DNA from: Bacteroides sp. 43_108
GTDB taxonomy: Bacteria; Bacteroidota; Bacteroidia; Bacteroidales; Bacteroidaceae
Reading direction: 5' to 3'
NCBI GenBank assembly: GCA_001915545.1
Contig: MNQS01000108.1
Location: forward strand, 1 to 31,813
DNA length: 31,813 nucleotides
In this document: positions 29,525-31,813 of the stretch, in pieces
Position numbering within the stretch: position 1 is the first letter of the stretch
Layout of the letters: each line of letters starts with the position of its first letter
The notes under the pieces: model-generated
Seen by the model: the letters and a program-made list of their open reading frames with translations, nothing else
What the model was told of the DNA's origin: nothing
Databases searched by the model: none
Program-made: the position numbers and the translations under genes

Positions 29525-31618
29525 ATGAAGAAAATCTACGCTGTTTTGGTTGGTTTGCTTCTTGGTTCCACTTCAGTTGTGAAGGCTGCTCCAGATTATG
29601 TTTTGGGCGAAGATACTTTGCAGTTGGAAGGATTGCGCGTAAACCACATTTATGATTTCTGTAACAAAGCTGTTGACGGAGAGCCATTGGGCGAAATCAC
29701 TTATGTTGATGCAGGCTTTTCGATAAACAAACAAGGATGTGTTCAGTTTACTACAACAGGTATTACCAACATCTTTGCTTTTTATGGCGGTAACGCTCTC
29801 CAGTTCCGTGACGGATGGGGACTTTACAATTATGGTTCAGGTGGAAGAGCTTTTGCTATCGGTGATTTGCAGAAGGATCAGTATGTCGTAATCCAAAACC
29901 TTGATGCACAGGGACGTGGACTTATTTGCGATCTTGTAAATACAGAAAATGCAAAGGATGTTTCTGATTCAATTCATCAGGTTCAGACTGATGCAGGCAA
30001 AACTCCTGACAATTTCTTCTATTTCCAGATGCTTGAAAACGGCCGCCTTGACGTTTCTGTAGGCCGTGGATGCTGTTTGGTAGCAGCCGCTATACTTGGT
30101 GATGCAAATGCTCCGGAGTTCATCACATCTCCTGTTCTCAAACTTCAGGAAGTTTATTACGAAGAGCGCCTTGTTGGTGTAACTGAGGGTAGTTCTTCTT
30201 ATGGTTCAGAAGTTGAGACTTACTACAGTATAGATGGTTCTTGCCCAATTTACGGTGATACTATCTGGGTAACGGAAAAGACAGAAGATGGTAGAGATAC
30301 TCTTGTTTATGGCGGTTTCGAACCTAAGCCTGTTGATGTAGACGGAACTCTCTATTGGGGAGAAAATTTGTATGACGGTTCTCCTATTACTATTGATAAC
30401 AGTATGCCTGAAATAATGGATATTAATGGCAATGTAACAGTAAAGGCCGTAACAATCAATAAGGTTTCCGGACTTATGTCTGAGGTTACTTCTGTTCCTT
30501 TCAATGTCGGTGTCGTAACGCTTAATGCACCTACATTTACGCTTGTCGGAGTGGATGACATATATAGAGATTATACAGTGAACTGGACAAACAATACTTT
30601 GGTCGGTGAGCCTGTAAGTATCACAGTATATGCTAACGATGAGCAGGAGGAAATTACAGACGTACAGCTTGGTCAGACAATTAGAGTTAGCTCTAGAATT
30701 TCGGCTGTAGTTCAGTGTGCAGGTTATGATGACGGTACTGCAACATTGGAAGAACTCGACCAGGAAGGTAATCCTTTGTATAAGAAGAATGATGTTGCTT
30801 CCGGCTTACATAATTGGGACTTCCTCAATCTTCCAGATTCTGTAATACAGGGTATTGAAGGCAAGATCATTGACTATGGATGGTATATTGATGAGGCTAC
30901 TCAGGATACTGTAATACTCTCTGCTGATGATGTTATCAACAATCCGCCTTCATTTGAGTTTACAACTGAATATAAGAAGTTGGGATGGGTTGGTTACGAT
31001 GCTGGCAACAGTCGTGCAACAATAGAAGTTCTGTTCGATACAATTGTTCAGCCTGTATACGATGAAGATGGTGTGACAATTATCGGTGACACAACTATCG
31101 TTACAGCCTATAATGCAGAGGATAAGACAGGACTCTTCCATGACGGACTTATAGTAGATTGCCCACCAAATGCAAAGAACAACGGTACACTCTTGATGTA
31201 CACTCCAAAACAGGGAGAAGAAGTTGGAACACTCGGTCTTTATTTTATGAGCAAAGGTAGCATAACTGTTCCTAATGTACAGTATGGTGAATATGTAATG
31301 TTCGGTTTTGGTAAAGGTGGATCGAACTACATCACAACAACATCTACAACATGTGATATGGTAAGCGATACATCCGGTTCGTTCACAAAGAGCATAGGCG
31401 CAGTTACCTTTATACAGTATATAGACATATTTACCGCAGATCAGCTTCCTGACGGAATAGATTCTATTACGGACGAAAATTCCAAAGATGCAATTTATGT
31501 GAATGTATATTCCATTGACGGACGTCTTGTAAAGAGCAAGGTTCATAGCAATGATGCACTCAATGGTTTGCAGAAGGGTATATACATCATGAACGGTAAG
31601 AAATATCTTGTAAGATAA
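29525..31618 (+). CDS. Secreted beta-rich protein with T9SS type A-like sorting tail
   Basis: The protein has 697 residues with a clear Sec signal (1-22, ending VVKA). The mature part is acidic and beta-rich with no recognisable enzyme motif. Residues 210-330 look like a chitobiase/Fn3-like module: TYYSIDGSCP recalls the YY(T/S)xDGSxPT pattern common in Bacteroidales surface proteins, and TVKAVTINKVSG and PFNVG follow. Later repeats contain many aromatic and aspartate residues. The end (V659-N-V-Y-S-I-D-G-R667-LVK, then GLQKGIYIMNGKKYLVR) resembles the T9SS type A sorting domain and is nearly the same as the tail of the first protein in this window. The predicted fate is export through the outer membrane and surface attachment. 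It has its own good promoter and terminator and is probably monocistronic. Confidence 0.87.
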   Translation: MKKIYAVLVGLLLGSTSVVKAAPDYVLGEDTLQLEGLRVNHIYDFCNKAVDGEPLGEITYVDAGFSINKQGCVQFTTTGITNIFAFYGGNALQFRDGWGLYNYGSGGRAFAIGDLQKDQYVVIQNLDAQGRGLICDLVNTENAKDVSDSIHQVQTDAGKTPDNFFYFQMLENGRLDVSVGRGCCLVAAAILGDANAPEFITSPVLKLQEVYYEERLVGVTEGSSSYGSEVETYYSIDGSCPIYGDTIWVTEKTEDGRDTLVYGGFEPKPVDVDGTLYWGENLYDGSPITIDNSMPEIMDINGNVTVKAVTINKVSGLMSEVTSVPFNVGVVTLNAPTFTLVGVDDIYRDYTVNWTNNTLVGEPVSITVYANDEQEEITDVQLGQTIRVSSRISAVVQCAGYDDGTATLEELDQEGNPLYKKNDVASGLHNWDFLNLPDSVIQGIEGKIIDYGWYIDEATQDTVILSADDVINNPPSFEFTTEYKKLGWVGYDAGNSRATIEVLFDTIVQPVYDEDGVTIIGDTTIVTAYNAEDKTGLFHDGLIVDCPPNAKNNGTLLMYTPKQGEEVGTLGLYFMSKGSITVPNVQYGEYVMFGFGKGGSNYITTTSTTCDMVSDTSGSFTKSIGAVTFIQYIDIFTADQLPDGIDSITDENSKDAIYVNVYSIDGRLVKSKVHSNDALNGLQKGIYIMNGKKYLVR

Positions 31619-31646
31619 TCAAAGTTTCATACATTAGTTGATTTTC

Positions 31647-31686
31647 GAGGAGGGTGCGCTTTCGCTGCATCCTCCTTTTGTTTTTG
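31647..31686 (+). terminator. Terminator of the second cargo gene
   Basis: A 10-bp stem (AGGAGGGTGC at 31648-31657, GCATCCTCCT at 31667-31676, one G.U pair) with a nine-base loop is followed by TTTGTTTTTG. Confidence 0.82.
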
Positions 31687-31744
31687 TTATGTGGCAGATC
31701 AGCTGCTGTATATAGCTACAGTCAAGTTAGAAGTGCAACTTCTC

Positions 31745-31797
31745 CACCTCCCTCCTCCGCCCTTGGAGCGTAGCGGAAAGGGCGGAGGAGGGAGGTG
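31745..31797. repeat. Perfect 20-bp inverted repeat with 13-base loop, GC-rich
   Basis: Arms 31745-31764 (CACCTCCCTCCTCCGCCCTT) and 31778-31797 are exact reverse complements, separated by GGAGCGTAGCGGA. A smaller palindrome AGAAGT-GCA-ACTTCT (31729-31743) touches its left side. No T-run follows on the plus strand before the window ends, so it is not a plain terminator. It resembles a REP- or MITE-type element. Confidence 0.8.
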
Positions 31798-31813
31798 CAA
31801 GCTCGGCTTCGGG

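Noticed and set aside
30950..31546. Minus-strand open frame of 198 codons
   Set aside because: It is opposite the second cargo gene; its cysteine/isoleucine-rich product is typical of an antisense shadow.

Overview
The window looks like ordinary chromosome of a Bacteroidales bacterium, perhaps Prevotellaceae-like; the family level is inference. Evidence: many transcription units start with the Bacteroidota promoter element TAnnTTTG, Shine-Dalgarno sites are weak, two proteins end in type IX secretion system (T9SS) sorting-like tails, and PorW/SprE-like and PorX-like T9SS proteins are present. I saw no rRNA, tRNA, transposase, phage gene or CRISPR array.

Layout. 1-2614 (+): a large secreted-type protein whose 5' end looks broken, followed by a small acidic protein. 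2736-4567 (-): HD-domain hydrolase, then MFS exporter. 4748-11490 (+): aroA, a small conserved membrane protein, porW/sprE, porX, tsaE. 11616-17473 (-): pth2-type peptidyl-tRNA hydrolase, a B3/B4 tRNA-editing-like protein, dnaE, trxA and a small acidic protein. 17655-19104 (+): a small secreted protein, an SDR oxidoreductase and yraN. 19146-19255: a degenerate 22-bp tandem repeat. 19457-19927 (+): a UPF0158-like protein. 20262-25039 (+): an unusual cluster of secreted proteins: two tandem paralogues of an unrecognised family, a 1070-residue double TldD/PmbA-like protein that has lost its metal-binding motif, and the leftover 3' end of a third paralogue. 25237-29196 (-): a tightly overlapping SGNH-SGNH-MBOAT operon, probably for O-acylation of a surface glycan. 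29525-31618 (+): a second intact T9SS-type cargo with a clear promoter. The window ends in a perfect 20-bp inverted repeat.

How it fits together. porW and porX lie side by side in the middle, and two candidate cargo proteins with nearly the same C-terminal signal lie at the two ends, so the window holds both control parts and clients of one secretion route. The minus-strand block combines replication, redox and translation quality control. The least explained part is the 20-25 kb secreted cluster: a fused, metal-site-less TldD-like protein with two paralogous partners and a recently lost third. Functional calls come from reading motifs by eye; no database search was run.
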